Positions 34,749 through 44,092 are shown, numbered from the stretch's first letter. The stretch is DNA of 64,000 nt from Streptomyces longhuiensis (GCF_020616555.1 NZ_CP085173.1:2739501-2803500); one strand, 5' to 3'. Notes: a model not told the origin generated them from the letters alone. A program made the numbers and translations.

Positions 34749-36281
34749 TCAGAGTTCCTGACGGCCTTCGTAGCGGCGCGGCAGGCCCAGCGGGTTGTCG
34801 TCGCGCAGCTCCGGCGGCAGGAGCGCCTCGGGGGTGTTCTGGTACGCGACCGGGCGCAGCCAGCGCTCGACGGCGGTGCCGCCCACGGACGTCGAGGTGG
34901 ACGTCGTGGCCGGGTACGGGCCGCCGTGGTGCTGGGCGGGGGCGACGGCGACACCGGTGGGCCAGCCGTTGACCAGGACGCGGCCCGCGAGCGGGGTGAG
35001 CTCGGCGAGGATCTCGGCGCCGCGGCCCTGGCCCGCGGCCTCGCCCTCGGACAGGTGGACGGTGGCCGAGAGGTTGCCGGGCAGCCGCGAGAGCACGGAG
35101 GTGACCTCGGCGTCGTCCTCGTAGCGGGCGACGACCGTGACCGGCCCGAAGCACTCCTCCAGGAGGAGGTCGTGGTCGCCGCCGTCAGTGGCCAGGCGCT
35201 GGGCGGGGACGGTGAGGAAGCCGGGGCTGACGGTGTGCTCGCTGCCCGCGCCCGGGGTCACGGGGGCGTCCACGTCGGGGAGCTCCGCGCGCTCGGCGAC
35301 GCCCGCGACGAAGTTGTCGCGCATGCGGTGGTCGAGGAGCACGCCCGCGCCGGTGTCGCTGACGGCGTCGGTGAGGGACTTGACGAGGCGGTCGCCGTCG
35401 GCGCCGGCGGGCGTGAGGACGAGGCCGGGCTTCACGCAGAACTGGCCGACGCCGAGCGTCATCGAGCCCGCGAGCCCGGCGCCGATCTGCTCGGCGCGCT
35501 CGGCCGCGGCCTCGGCCGTGACGACCACGGGGTTGAGGGAGCCGAGTTCGCCGTGGAAGGGGATCGGCACGGGGCGGGCGGCCGCCGCGTCGAAGAGGGC
35601 GCGTCCGCCCCGTACGGAGCCGGTGAATCCGGCGGCCGAGACCAGCGGGTGCTTGACGAGCTCGACGCCCGCCTCGAACCCGTGGACCAGACCGAGGACG
35701 CCCTCCGGGATGCCGTGCTGGGCGGCGGCCCTGCGCAGCACGGAGGCGACCAGTTCGGAGGTGGCGGGGTGGTCGGGGTGGGCCTTGACGACGACGGGAC
35801 AGCCCGCGGCGAGCGCGCTCGCGGTGTCGCCGCCGGGTACCGAGAAGGCGAACGGGAAGTTCGACGCCGAGTAGACGGCGACGACGCCCAGCGGCACCTT
35901 GTAGCGGCGCAGGTCCGGGATCGGCGGGGTCGCCGAGTCGTCGGGGTGGTCGATGACGATGCCCAGGAAGGCGCCCTCGTCGACGATGTCCGCGAAGGCG
36001 CGCAACTGGTAGCTGGTGCGGGCGAGTTCACCGGTGAGGCGGACGGGACCGAGCGCGGTCTCCGCGTCCGCGGCCTCCACCAGGTGGTCCTTGGAGGCGT
36101 CGAGGAGCTCGGCGGCGCTGCGCAGGAAGGCGGCGCGCACGGTGCGGTCCGCGAGGGCACCCGTGGCGGCGTGCGCGGCGCGCACCGCCTGGTCCACCTC
36201 TTCGGCTGTGGCTTCCACCGCAACCTGCTCCCGCTGCTTCCCGGTTCGGGGGTCGACACTCCAGACTGGTGCTGCTGCCAC
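34749..36281 (-). CDS. alpha-ketoglutarate semialdehyde dehydrogenase (NADP-type aldehyde dehydrogenase)
   Basis: A 510-residue aldehyde dehydrogenase of the 2,5-dioxovalerate dehydrogenase subfamily, oxidising 2-oxoglutarate semialdehyde to 2-oxoglutarate at the end of glucarate, galactarate, pentose or hydroxyproline breakdown. FSVPGGDTASALAAGCPVVVKAHPDHP is the cofactor region, GFTGSVRGGRALF the nucleotide fold, GELGSLNPVVV the general-base Glu, and GQFCVKPGL the catalytic Cys. GTG at 36281 follows GGGAGGA with 6-nt spacing, better than the ATG ten codons upstream. It is divergent from an IclR regulator and fits functionally with the ketodeoxyglucarate dehydratase 14 kb away. Confidence 0.88.
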   Translation of the reverse strand: MAAAPVWSVDPRTGKQREQVAVEATAEEVDQAVRAAHAATGALADRTVRAAFLRSAAELLDASKDHLVEAADAETALGPVRLTGELARTSYQLRAFADIVDEGAFLGIVIDHPDDSATPPIPDLRRYKVPLGVVAVYSASNFPFAFSVPGGDTASALAAGCPVVVKAHPDHPATSELVASVLRRAAAQHGIPEGVLGLVHGFEAGVELVKHPLVSAAGFTGSVRGGRALFDAAAARPVPIPFHGELGSLNPVVVTAEAAAERAEQIGAGLAGSMTLGVGQFCVKPGLVLTPAGADGDRLVKSLTDAVSDTGAGVLLDHRMRDNFVAGVAERAELPDVDAPVTPGAGSEHTVSPGFLTVPAQRLATDGGDHDLLLEECFGPVTVVARYEDDAEVTSVLSRLPGNLSATVHLSEGEAAGQGRGAEILAELTPLAGRVLVNGWPTGVAVAPAQHHGGPYPATTSTSTSVGGTAVERWLRPVAYQNTPEALLPPELRDDNPLGLPRRYEGRQEL

Positions 36282-36330
36282 CGAGGTTCCTCCCAGATCT
36301 GTGCCGCTCACCTGACGACGAACAGCAGCT

Positions 36331-36346
36331 GTTCGATATGCTGAAC
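36331..36346. promoter_or_regulatory. putative IclR operator palindrome
   Basis: GTTCGATATGCTGAAC, inverted arms GTTC/GAAC around an A+T-rich centre, lies in the 134-nt divergent region between the dehydrogenase and iclR genes. IclR-family sites are often such short palindromes near the autoregulated promoter. Confidence 0.45.
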
Positions 36347-36415
36347 GCTGTCCCTGATGATGAATACGCTACGGACTCAGGACACTAATTCTCGTCGAAC
36401 GAAGGGGTCAAGGGA

Positions 36416-37189
36416 ATGTCGGCAGGTGAGACGGGCGGCGGGGCGCAGGTCAAGTCCGCGGTACGGACCGTGGAATTGCTCGAATACTTCGCGGGCCGGC
36501 CCGGAATGCACTCCCTGGCGGCCGTCCAGGAAGCGGTCGGCTACCCCAAGTCCAGCCTCTACATGCTCCTTCGCACGCTCGTCGAACTCGGCTGGGTGGA
36601 GACGGACGCGACGGGCACGCGGTACGGCATCGGCGTACGCGCCCTGCTCGTCGGTACGTCGTACATCGACGGCGACGAGGTGGTGGCCGCCGCCCGCCCC
36701 ACCCTCGACCGGCTCTCCGACGACACCACGGAGACGATCCACCTGGCGCGCCTCGACGGCACGAACGTCGTCTATCTGGCCACGCGCCAGTCGCAGCACT
36801 ATCTGCGGCCCTTCACCCGCGTCGGCCGGCGGCTGCCCGCGCACTCCACGTCCCTCGGCAAGGCGCTCCTCGCGACCCACACCGACGAGCAGGTCCGCAA
36901 GATGCTCCCCGAGACGCTCCCGGCGCTCACCGAGCACACCATCACCGACCGCGAGAAGCTCATCGAGGAGCTGCACGCGGTGCGCGAGCAGGGCATCGCG
37001 GTGGACCGCGAGGAGAACACGCTGGGCCTTCGCTGCTTCGGCGTCGCGATCCCGTACCGCACGCCGGCGCGCGACGCGATCAGCTGCTCGGTGCCGGTGG
37101 CGCGCCTGACCCCCGCGCACGAGCAGATGGTGAAGGACGCGCTGTTCGACGCCCGCGACCGGCTGACCCTGGCCACGCGCAGGCTCTGA
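36416..37189 (+). CDS. IclR family transcriptional regulator
   Basis: A 257-residue regulator with an N-terminal winged helix (about 15-75: SAVRTVELLEYFAGRPGMHSL, then YPKSSLYMLLRTLVELGWV) and a C-terminal effector domain (RLDGTNVVYLATRQS, GRRLPAHSTSLGKALLA, GLRCFGVAIPYRTP). It probably controls the divergent semialdehyde dehydrogenase operon in response to a sugar-acid intermediate. ATG at 36416 is preceded by AAGGGG and AAGGGA; the start is reasonable but not certain. A hairpin follows. Confidence 0.92.
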   Translation: MSAGETGGGAQVKSAVRTVELLEYFAGRPGMHSLAAVQEAVGYPKSSLYMLLRTLVELGWVETDATGTRYGIGVRALLVGTSYIDGDEVVAAARPTLDRLSDDTTETIHLARLDGTNVVYLATRQSQHYLRPFTRVGRRLPAHSTSLGKALLATHTDEQVRKMLPETLPALTEHTITDREKLIEELHAVREQGIAVDREENTLGLRCFGVAIPYRTPARDAISCSVPVARLTPAHEQMVKDALFDARDRLTLATRRL

Positions 37190-37214
37190 CGCGCAGGCCC
37201 ACCGAGGGGCGGCC

Positions 37215-37240
37215 CCGCCTCCCCCGCGCGGCGGAGGCGG
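37215..37240 (+). terminator. hairpin after iclR
   Basis: CCGCCTC (37215-37221) pairs with GAGGCGG (37234-37240), with further G/C pairing possible in the loop, 25 nt after the iclR stop. Confidence 0.55.
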
Positions 37241-37291
37241 ATCGCCTGCCGGCAGGACGTGTGGCGGGGACCGGGGCGGGAGCGTGGAGTC

Positions 37292-38302
37292 ATGACGCAC
37301 ACACTCGCCTCCGCTCCCCGTACCGCCCCCGGCTCCGCGCCCCGCACCGACCGGCTCCGCCGCGTGCTGCGGGCGGTCGCCGTCGTGTCCTGTCTGCCCT
37401 ATCTGGCCATCAAGGCCGCCTGGATCGCGGGCAGCCACCTCGGGATCCCCGACGGCAGCTCCCTCCTCGACCACCGCGCGTCGATGATCGTGGCCAACAG
37501 CCTCAGCCTGCTGCTCGACAGCGCCGTGATCGTCCTCGCGCTGCTGCTGACCCGGCCGTGGGGGCGGCGCGTCCCGGCCTGGCTCCTCGTGTTCCCGATG
37601 TGGGTGGCGACCGGGCTCCTCACCCCGATCATGACCGGGTACCCGCTCCAGCTGCTGGTCAGGGCGTTCGGCGGCTCCGTGAACCGCGGCGGGTCCAAGG
37701 GTGAACCCTTCCTCGACGAGTGGGTGTTCGGGGTCGTCTACAGCGGCTTCATCCTCCAAGGGCTCACCCTCGGCACCCTGTTCGCCCTGTACGCGCGTGA
37801 CCGCTGGGGCCACACGTGGCGCGGCCCGGTCCGGGAGCTGACGCCTCCCCCGGCCGACGCCGCCCGGCGGGCCCTGGCACTCTCCGCCGCGCTGCTCGCC
37901 CTGTTCCCCCTGACCCTGCACGCGCTGTGGGCGTGCGGCGCGACCACGGGCCTCAACTCCGCCCGGATCGCGGACCGTTCAAGTGACTTCTACGTCCTCG
38001 AGGCGACGGACGTGGCGTTCCTGGCCGCCGCCGCGCTCGGCGTACTGTCCCTCGCCTTCCGGCGCGGCGGCGGCCTGCCGGTGAAGCTGCCGCTGACCCT
38101 CGCGTGGCTCGGCTCCGGGGCCGTGGCCTGCTGGGGCGGCTGGCTCGCGCTCGCCTCCCTCACCGCCGTCGACGACATCACCCGGCGGCCGACACCGGTC
38201 ATGAACCTCACCTACGCTGTCCAGATGATCGTCGGGATCCTGGCCGTCGCCGTCGGCGTCCGCTTCCTCGCGGACCGCGCGGAGCGACGTACGGCGTCAT
38301 GA
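37292..38302 (+). CDS. multi-pass membrane protein preceding a two-component system
   Basis: A 336-residue protein with about seven transmembrane helices (first near residues 29-50, last near 305-325) and no enzymatic motif I recognise. ATG at 37292 follows GTGGAG. Its stop codon overlaps the histidine kinase ATG as ATGA, so the two are coupled; it may be an accessory sensor or the target of the system. The residue WACGATTGLN and similar motifs do not point to a transporter class. Confidence 0.8.
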   Translation: MTHTLASAPRTAPGSAPRTDRLRRVLRAVAVVSCLPYLAIKAAWIAGSHLGIPDGSSLLDHRASMIVANSLSLLLDSAVIVLALLLTRPWGRRVPAWLLVFPMWVATGLLTPIMTGYPLQLLVRAFGGSVNRGGSKGEPFLDEWVFGVVYSGFILQGLTLGTLFALYARDRWGHTWRGPVRELTPPPADAARRALALSAALLALFPLTLHALWACGATTGLNSARIADRSSDFYVLEATDVAFLAAAALGVLSLAFRRGGGLPVKLPLTLAWLGSGAVACWGGWLALASLTAVDDITRRPTPVMNLTYAVQMIVGILAVAVGVRFLADRAERRTAS

Positions 38303-39552
38303 GGGGTTTCTGGAACCCCCTGTTCGGGCGGCGGGCGCGCCGGCGGTGGATCCATCTGATCCTCGGCGGCGCACTCGCCATGCCGTACGTCCTGGTGGGT
38401 TCGGTCGTCATCGGGTCGCTCACCGGCGTGAGCGACGTCTTCACCTCGCTGAGGCTCCAACTCGGCTCCTTCGCCGTGGGATTGCCACTGGCCGCGGTCA
38501 CCGCGCTGTTCCCGCTGACCCGGCCGATCTCGGTGGCAGCGGTGCGTGCGCTGTGCGGGGTACCGGCCGACGCGCTCGCCGACGGGCCGCCCCGAAGCCG
38601 CGCCGCACGGGGGCGGACCGTCGCCTGGTTCACGCTGCACCTCGGGTTCGGCGGGGTGCTCAGTGGGATGACCCTCGCGCTGCCCCCGTTCGCGGTGACG
38701 CTGATGGTGCTTCCCCTGTTCGTCGGGCTACGCGACTCGGCCCTCGCGCTGCCCGAAGTCCTGCACCAAGCCTGGGCGTTGGCGCTCGCCCCCGTCGCGG
38801 GCGCGGCGATGCTCGTGGCGCTCGCGGGATGCGCCGCGGTGGCCGGCGCCCTCCTGGCGCGATGGGCGCCGGTGCTCCTCGGGCCGACCCCGGCGGACCG
38901 GCTCGCCGTGGCCGAACGCCGCGCCGCCGACCTCGCCGTACGCAACCGGCTCGCGCGCGAGCTGCACGACTCGGTGGGCCACGCCCTGAGCGCCGTCACC
39001 CTCCAGGCGAGCGCGGCCCGCCGCGTCCTCGACCACGACCCGGAGTTCGTCCGTGAGGCCCTCGCGGCGATCGAGGACACCACGCGGCGCACGGTGGGCG
39101 AACTCGACGCCGTACTGGGCGTGTTGCGGGAGGCGGGCGACCCCGCGTCCACGACGCCCGCGCCGACCCTCGCCGCCGACCTGGACGGCCTGCTGAGCCG
39201 CACGCGGGCCGGCGGCCTGCGCGTACGGACGGATGTCGTGGCCCTCGACCCGGCCGCGCTGCCGCCGCTGGTGTCCCGCGAGGCGTACCGGATCGTGCAG
39301 GAGGTGCTCAGCAATGCCCTGCGGCACGCGGGCACGTCCCTCACGCTGCGTCTCGCGCGCGACGTCGACGACCTGCTGATCACCGCCGAGAACCCGCTGC
39401 CGCCGCACCCGCCGCGCGCCCGCCCCGGCGGTGGCCACGGGCTGCGCGGCATCGCGGACCGGGCCCGGCTGCTGGGCGGCACCACTGAGGCGGGCCCCGA
39501 CGGCGGGTCCTGGCGCGTGTCCGTACGGCTGCCCCTGAAGGCGAGCGCATGA
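38299..39552 (+). CDS. sensor histidine kinase (HisKA_3, NarL/DesK type)
   Basis: A 417-residue kinase. Four or so transmembrane helices fill residues 1-190. The dimerisation/phosphoacceptor helix has ELHDSVGHALSAV with His223, and the ATPase domain has an N-box (VLSNALRHAG), and GHGLRGIADRARLLGG. There is no extracellular sensing domain of size, so it may sense membrane or intramembrane cues. ATGA overlap with the upstream membrane-protein gene and a 18-nt gap to the response regulator define one operon. Confidence 0.92.
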   Translation: MRGFWNPLFGRRARRRWIHLILGGALAMPYVLVGSVVIGSLTGVSDVFTSLRLQLGSFAVGLPLAAVTALFPLTRPISVAAVRALCGVPADALADGPPRSRAARGRTVAWFTLHLGFGGVLSGMTLALPPFAVTLMVLPLFVGLRDSALALPEVLHQAWALALAPVAGAAMLVALAGCAAVAGALLARWAPVLLGPTPADRLAVAERRAADLAVRNRLARELHDSVGHALSAVTLQASAARRVLDHDPEFVREALAAIEDTTRRTVGELDAVLGVLREAGDPASTTPAPTLAADLDGLLSRTRAGGLRVRTDVVALDPAALPPLVSREAYRIVQEVLSNALRHAGTSLTLRLARDVDDLLITAENPLPPHPPRARPGGGHGLRGIADRARLLGGTTEAGPDGGSWRVSVRLPLKASA

Positions 39553-39570
39553 CAGGAGAGGAACCTCCCC

Positions 39571-40221
39571 ATGACCACGATCCGCGTCGTCCTCGCCGAC
39601 GACGAGCGCATGGTGCGCACCGCCCTGCGCGCCATCCTGTCCGCCGAGGACGGCATCGAGGTCGTCGGCGAGGCCGCGACCGGCGCCGAGGCGGTGTCCG
39701 TGGTGCGCGAGCTGGCGCCCGACGTGGTCCTCATGGACGTCCGGATGCCGGAGATCGACGGCATCCGCGCCACGGAACAGATCTTCGGGTCGACGTCCAC
39801 GCCCCCGCGCATCCTCGTGGTCACCACCTTCGAGAACGACGCGTACGTGTACGAGGCGCTGCGCGCCGGGGCCGCGGGGTTCCTCCTCAAGCGCGCCGAG
39901 GCGGACGCGCTCGTGCAGGCGGTGCGCCTCGTCGCACACACCGACTCCCTGCTGTTCCCCGCGGCCGTGCGCGCCCTCGCCGCGGAGTACGGGCGCGCCG
40001 AGCCCGCGGCGGCCGCGTGGGTGGCGCGGCTCACGGGCCGCGAGAGCGAGGTGCTGCGGCACATGGCGGCGGGCCTGACCAACGCGGAGATCGCGCGGCG
40101 GATGGGGGTGGGCCCCGCCACGGTGAAGACGCATGTGGCGGCGGTCCTCGCGAAGACCGGGGCCCGGGACCGTACACAGGCGGTGATCGCGGCGTACGAG
40201 GGCGGCTTCATGAAGGCGTGA
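39571..40221 (+). CDS. LuxR/NarL family response regulator
   Basis: A 216-residue regulator: receiver domain (1-120) with acidic pocket ADDE and phosphoacceptor Asp56 in VVLMDVRMPEIDG, conserved Thr in VVTTFEND and Lys in FLLKRAEAD, then a LuxR helix-turn-helix (about 148-210, LTGRESEVLRHMAAGLTNAEIARRM). ATG at 39571 follows GGAGAGGAA. It is the cognate partner of the preceding kinase by position. No target site is evident. Confidence 0.94.
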   Translation: MTTIRVVLADDERMVRTALRAILSAEDGIEVVGEAATGAEAVSVVRELAPDVVLMDVRMPEIDGIRATEQIFGSTSTPPRILVVTTFENDAYVYEALRAGAAGFLLKRAEADALVQAVRLVAHTDSLLFPAAVRALAAEYGRAEPAAAAWVARLTGRESEVLRHMAAGLTNAEIARRMGVGPATVKTHVAAVLAKTGARDRTQAVIAAYEGGFMKA

Positions 40222-40338
40222 GCCTCATCGCGAGGGGCGCCTCTCGCCGGGGGTGACGAGGATCTCTTGATGAGGATTCACTGAGAAACCGGGCCGGAAC
40301 GGAACGATTCGCTCTCCTCCGCTCGTCTTCTGTGCGGG

Positions 40339-41802
40339 ATGAACAAGACGATCAGACGCGCCTCGGTCTTCTGTCTGCTCCTCGTGCTCGCTCTGCTGGT
40401 GAGGGCGACGTGGGTGCAGTTCTACGACGGCCGGGCCCTCGCGGACAACAAGAACAACCGGCGGAACGTGATGGAGCAGTACGCGTATCCCCTGGGCGAC
40501 ATCATCGTGGGCGGCGAGGCGGTCACCGGTTCGAAGAGAACGGGCGACGGCAGCGACCTCGCGTACAAGCGCACGTACAAGGACGGCGATCTCTATGCGG
40601 GTGTGACGGGCTTCAGCTCGCAGGTGTACGGCCAGACGCAGCTCGAGGGCATCTACCAGGACATCCTCGACGGGACGGACACCCGGCTCAAGAACCCCGT
40701 CGACGCGGTCACCGGCAAGCACACCGAGCCGGGTGACGTGGTCACGACCATCGACCCGTCGGTGCAGAAGGCCGCGTACCGCGCGCTCGGCGACAAGAAG
40801 GGCGCGGCCGTCGCGATCGACCCGAAGACCGGGAAGGTGCTCGGTCTCGTCTCGACGCCCTCGTTCGACCCGTCGAAGATCAGCGGCTCGGACTCGTCCA
40901 CGGACGGCAAGGCGTGGACGGCGTTGTCGAAGGACAAGGACCAGCCGACGCTGAACCGCGCGATCAAGCAGGCGCTGCCGCCCGGGTCCACGTTCAAGCT
41001 GGTCGTCGCGGCGGCCGCGCTGGAGGACGGGCTCTACTCGTCGGTGGACGCGAAGACCGACAGCCCGAATCCGTTCCGCCTGCCGGGCACGAGCACCGAC
41101 CTGAAGAACGAGAGCGCGTCCGCGCCCTGCGAGGACGCCTCGATCCGTACGGCGCTGCAGTACTCCTGCAACAACGTCTTCGGGAAGATCGCCGTCGACC
41201 TGGGCCAGGACAAGGTCAGGGCGATGGCCGAGAAGTTCGGCTTCAACGACGCCGAGCAGGACATGCCGGTCCGGGCCTCGCAGAGCGTGTACCCGAAGGA
41301 CATGGACAAGGCGCAGACGGGCCTGTCGGGCATCGGGCAGTTCGACGTGACGGCGACACCGCTGCAGATGGCGATGGTCTCGGCGACGATCGCCAACGGT
41401 GGCCGGCAGGCATCCCCGCACATGGTCTCGCAGGTCACGGACGCCGACGGCAACGCGATCAAGAGCTTCGCCGACGGCGACGACACGCGCGTGGTCAGCT
41501 CGTCCACGGCCTCGCAGCTCCAGTCGGCGATGCAGACGGTCGTGGAACAGGGCACCGGTACGAACGCGCAGATCGCGGGCGCGACGGTGGGCGGCAAGAC
41601 GGGCACGGCCCAGCACGGCGAGAACAACAGCAAGACGCCGTACGCCTGGTTCACGTCGTACGCGAAGGACGACTCCACCGGCAAGGAGGTCGCGGTGGCG
41701 GTCGTGGTGGAGCAGTCGGACGCGGCCCGCTCGGAGGTGAGCGGCAACGGTCTGGCGGCGCCGATCGCGAAGGCGATGATGTCGGCGGCGCTCAAGGGCT
41801 AG
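40339..41802 (+). CDS. penicillin-binding protein (class B transpeptidase, PbpA-like)
   Basis: A 487-residue peptidoglycan transpeptidase anchored by one N-terminal helix (about 7-26). A short N-terminal domain (VQFYDGRALADNKNNRR) of FtsI/PbpA type is followed by the catalytic domain with Ser217 and Lys220 (PPGSTFK), SxN as SCN in LQYSCNNVFG, and KTG in GGKTGTAQHG. All active-site motifs are intact, so it should cross-link peptidoglycan and bind beta-lactams. No rodA/ftsW or serine/threonine kinase neighbour accompanies it, unlike the core pbpA locus, so this is probably an additional paralogue, perhaps for sporulation or antibiotic tolerance. Confidence 0.93.
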   Translation: MNKTIRRASVFCLLLVLALLVRATWVQFYDGRALADNKNNRRNVMEQYAYPLGDIIVGGEAVTGSKRTGDGSDLAYKRTYKDGDLYAGVTGFSSQVYGQTQLEGIYQDILDGTDTRLKNPVDAVTGKHTEPGDVVTTIDPSVQKAAYRALGDKKGAAVAIDPKTGKVLGLVSTPSFDPSKISGSDSSTDGKAWTALSKDKDQPTLNRAIKQALPPGSTFKLVVAAAALEDGLYSSVDAKTDSPNPFRLPGTSTDLKNESASAPCEDASIRTALQYSCNNVFGKIAVDLGQDKVRAMAEKFGFNDAEQDMPVRASQSVYPKDMDKAQTGLSGIGQFDVTATPLQMAMVSATIANGGRQASPHMVSQVTDADGNAIKSFADGDDTRVVSSSTASQLQSAMQTVVEQGTGTNAQIAGATVGGKTGTAQHGENNSKTPYAWFTSYAKDDSTGKEVAVAVVVEQSDAARSEVSGNGLAAPIAKAMMSAALKG

Positions 41803-41845
41803 ACGGGCCCGGCGGTGGGCCGGAACCGGTGTTCCTGCCCACCGC

Positions 41846-42553
41846 TCATGCCGGCCGGCGGCGCCGGGCTCGTACCACCCAGGTCGTCACCAGTGGCGCC
41901 GTCGCTCCCACCGGCAGGCCCACCGCGAGACCGACGCCGAATCCCGTGCCGGTGCTCACCGCCACCACGACAGCGGCGACGAGGAGCAGGGCGCCGCCCA
42001 TGAGTACGTAGCCGCGCCGGCGCCCCGGGAACGTGGGGCGCCGCGCGACCGGCGGCGGTTCGGGCGGCACGGGCGCCGGGCCGGCGCCGCCCGACTTCTC
42101 ACGCTTGAACCACGCGTACACGACCCAGCTGCCGCACGGCTCCCAGCCGTCGCGCGCGAGCCGCTCGCCGGGGCCACCGCCCCCGGTGATCAGCTCGCGC
42201 CGGTACTCCCAGCGCCGCGGCCGCTCCGGGTCGCGGTGGCTGACGAAGCGGCCGAGCGGGTCGACCCGCTCGACCTCCCAGCCCTCGTCGCCGAAGCGGT
42301 TCAGAAGGGGCTCGTCGGCATACGTGTCGGCGAGCCATCGCCAGGTCTCCAGGTGCTCGTCGGCTGCGGACGCCCCGGACGGGGCGAGGCGCTGCGCGAA
42401 CGCGTCGACCGGACCGAACGCGTCCTGCGGGTCCGCTCCCCCGGCCTGCGCCAGATACGCCGCGAGATCGGCGACCGTGGCGGCGACATGGTCCGGCGGA
42501 AGCCCGTGCGCCTCGCGCAGCAGCTCCGCGAGGCGGTCGAGATAGCCGGTCAT
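41846..42553 (-). CDS. uncharacterised membrane protein
   Basis: A 235-residue protein starting MTGYLDRLAELLREAHGLP. Residues 1-50 look like the cytosolic alpha-helical start found in small Streptomyces membrane-regulatory proteins. A middle segment contains WEYRRELITGGGGPGERLARDGWEP, and two hydrophobic helices lie near the C-terminus (about 185-225). No enzyme motif is seen. The start is 28 nt from the stop of the NCS2 permease gene on the same strand, so it may be its distal operon partner. Confidence 0.72.
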   Translation of the reverse strand: MTGYLDRLAELLREAHGLPPDHVAATVADLAAYLAQAGGADPQDAFGPVDAFAQRLAPSGASAADEHLETWRWLADTYADEPLLNRFGDEGWEVERVDPLGRFVSHRDPERPRRWEYRRELITGGGGPGERLARDGWEPCGSWVVYAWFKREKSGGAGPAPVPPEPPPVARRPTFPGRRRGYVLMGGALLLVAAVVVAVSTGTGFGVGLAVGLPVGATAPLVTTWVVRARRRRPA

Positions 42554-42581
42554 CGCACCACGGTAGATCACCGGGTCACGG

Positions 42582-43985
42582 CTACCTGACGCCGAGCAGT
42601 TGCTCCAAGGGGTCGATCGCGAAGTACACGAGGAAGAGGGCGGAGGCGCCCCAGAGCAGCCAGTGCACCTCACGCGCCTTGCCGACGACGGTCTTGATGA
42701 CGACGTACGCGAGGAAGCCGACGCCGATGCCGTTCGTGATCGAGTACGTGAACGGCATCACGGCGATGGTCAGGAACGCCGGCACCGCGATGTCGTAACG
42801 GTCCCAGTCGATGTACTTGACCTGCGTCATCATCAGGAAGCCGACCGCGACGAGGGCGGGCGCCGCGGCCTGGAGCGGCACGATGGTCAGGAGCGGGGAC
42901 AGGAAGAGGGCGAGCGCGAAGAGGCCTCCCGTGACGAGGTTGGCGCATCCGGTGCGGGCGCCCTCGCCGACACCGGCCGCGGACTCGATGTAGGTGGTCG
43001 AGGAGGAGGCGGAGGCCGCGCCGCCCGCGACGGCGGCGGCGCCGTCGATGAGCAACACCCGCCCCAGCTTGGGCACTTGACCCTTCTCGTCCAGCAGCCC
43101 GGCTTCGGCGGTGATACCCACCACCGTGCCCATCGTGTCGAAGAAGTCGGACAGGATGAGGGTGAAGACGAGCAGGATCACGGTGAGCGCGCCGGTTCTG
43201 CCGAACGCGCCGAAGAGGCTGAAGTCGCCGAGCAGCCCGAAGTCGGGCGCGGCGAACACGTCGTCCGGGATCTCGGGCGTGGTCAGTCCCCAACTCTTCA
43301 CATCGGCGACGGAGTTGATGATGACGGACACGACCGTCATCACGACGATGCTGATGAGGATGGCGCCCTTCACCTTGCGCGCGAGCAGGCCGATGGTCAG
43401 CAGCACGCCGAGACAGAAGACGAGGACGGGCCAGCCGGAGAGGGTGCCCGTGCCGCCGAGCTGCACCGGCACCGTGGACTGCGCGATGTCCGGGATCCGG
43501 GTCACGAACCCGGCGTCGACGAAGCCGATGAAGGCGATGAACAGTCCGATGCCGACGCTGATGGCCTGTTTCAGCGGCTGGGGTATCGCGCGCATGACGG
43601 CCTCGCGCAGCCCGGTGACGACGAGGACGCAGATCAGCAGGCCCTCCAGGACGATGAGCCCCATCGCGTCCGGCCAGCTCATCAGCGGGGCTATCTGGAA
43701 GGCGACGACGGCGTTGAGGCCGAGGCCCGCCGCGAGGGCGAGCGGCAGATTGCCGCCGACGCCCATGATGACGGTCATCACGGCGGCCACGAGGGCGGTG
43801 GCGGTGACGAGTTCGGCCCCGTCGAGCTGGTGCCCGAACTTGTCCTTCGCGCTGCCCAGGATGATCGGGTTCAGGACGAGGATGTAGGCCATGGTGAAGA
43901 ACGTGGCGAATCCGCCGCGCACTTCGCGGGAGTACGTGGATCCACGCGCGGTGATACGGAAGTAACGGTCCAACGGGGCGAGCAT
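42582..43985 (-). CDS. NCS2 family purine permease (AzgA-like)
   Basis: A 467-residue secondary transporter with about twelve to fourteen helices, of the guanine/hypoxanthine/adenine (AzgA/GhxP) branch of NCS2. The start FRITARGSTYSREVRGGFATFFTMAYILVLNP is split as FRITARGSTYSREVRGGF and TFFTMAYILVLNP, both typical; substrate-site blocks GLGLNAVVAF, FFDTMGTVVGI and SSSTTYIESAAGVGEGARTG are intact. It takes up purine bases with protons. Its ATG is one base from a perfect hairpin that contains the GAGGAG ribosome site, so translation may be controlled by leader RNA structure. Confidence 0.92.
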   Translation of the reverse strand: MLAPLDRYFRITARGSTYSREVRGGFATFFTMAYILVLNPIILGSAKDKFGHQLDGAELVTATALVAAVMTVIMGVGGNLPLALAAGLGLNAVVAFQIAPLMSWPDAMGLIVLEGLLICVLVVTGLREAVMRAIPQPLKQAISVGIGLFIAFIGFVDAGFVTRIPDIAQSTVPVQLGGTGTLSGWPVLVFCLGVLLTIGLLARKVKGAILISIVVMTVVSVIINSVADVKSWGLTTPEIPDDVFAAPDFGLLGDFSLFGAFGRTGALTVILLVFTLILSDFFDTMGTVVGITAEAGLLDEKGQVPKLGRVLLIDGAAAVAGGAASASSSTTYIESAAGVGEGARTGCANLVTGGLFALALFLSPLLTIVPLQAAAPALVAVGFLMMTQVKYIDWDRYDIAVPAFLTIAVMPFTYSITNGIGVGFLAYVVIKTVVGKAREVHWLLWGASALFLVYFAIDPLEQLLGVR

Positions 43986-43986
43986 G

Positions 43987-44046
43987 ACGGGCTCCTCGGG
44001 TCAGCCGTGCCAAGTGGTGGCTGGATTGTTCCCCCGAGGAGCCCGT
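43987..44046 (-). promoter_or_regulatory. leader hairpin sequestering the permease ribosome binding site
   Basis: On the minus strand ACGGGCTCCTCGG (44046-44034) and its exact complement CCGAGGAGCCCGT (43999-43987) flank a 34-nt loop that itself can pair CAGCC with GGCTG. The 3' arm contains GAGGAG, 6 nt before the permease ATG, and ends one base before it. It could also act as terminator for the upstream phosphatase gene, but no U-tract follows. Confidence 0.6.
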
Positions 44047-44092
44047 TTCAGGTTTTCGCGGTGTTACGGAATGCGGGTGCGGGTCGGTGTGC

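Noticed and set aside
33978..36344. 788-codon plus-strand frame opposite the aldehyde dehydrogenase
   Set aside because: The minus strand encodes a complete dehydrogenase and DUF1349 protein; the plus frame has no domain.
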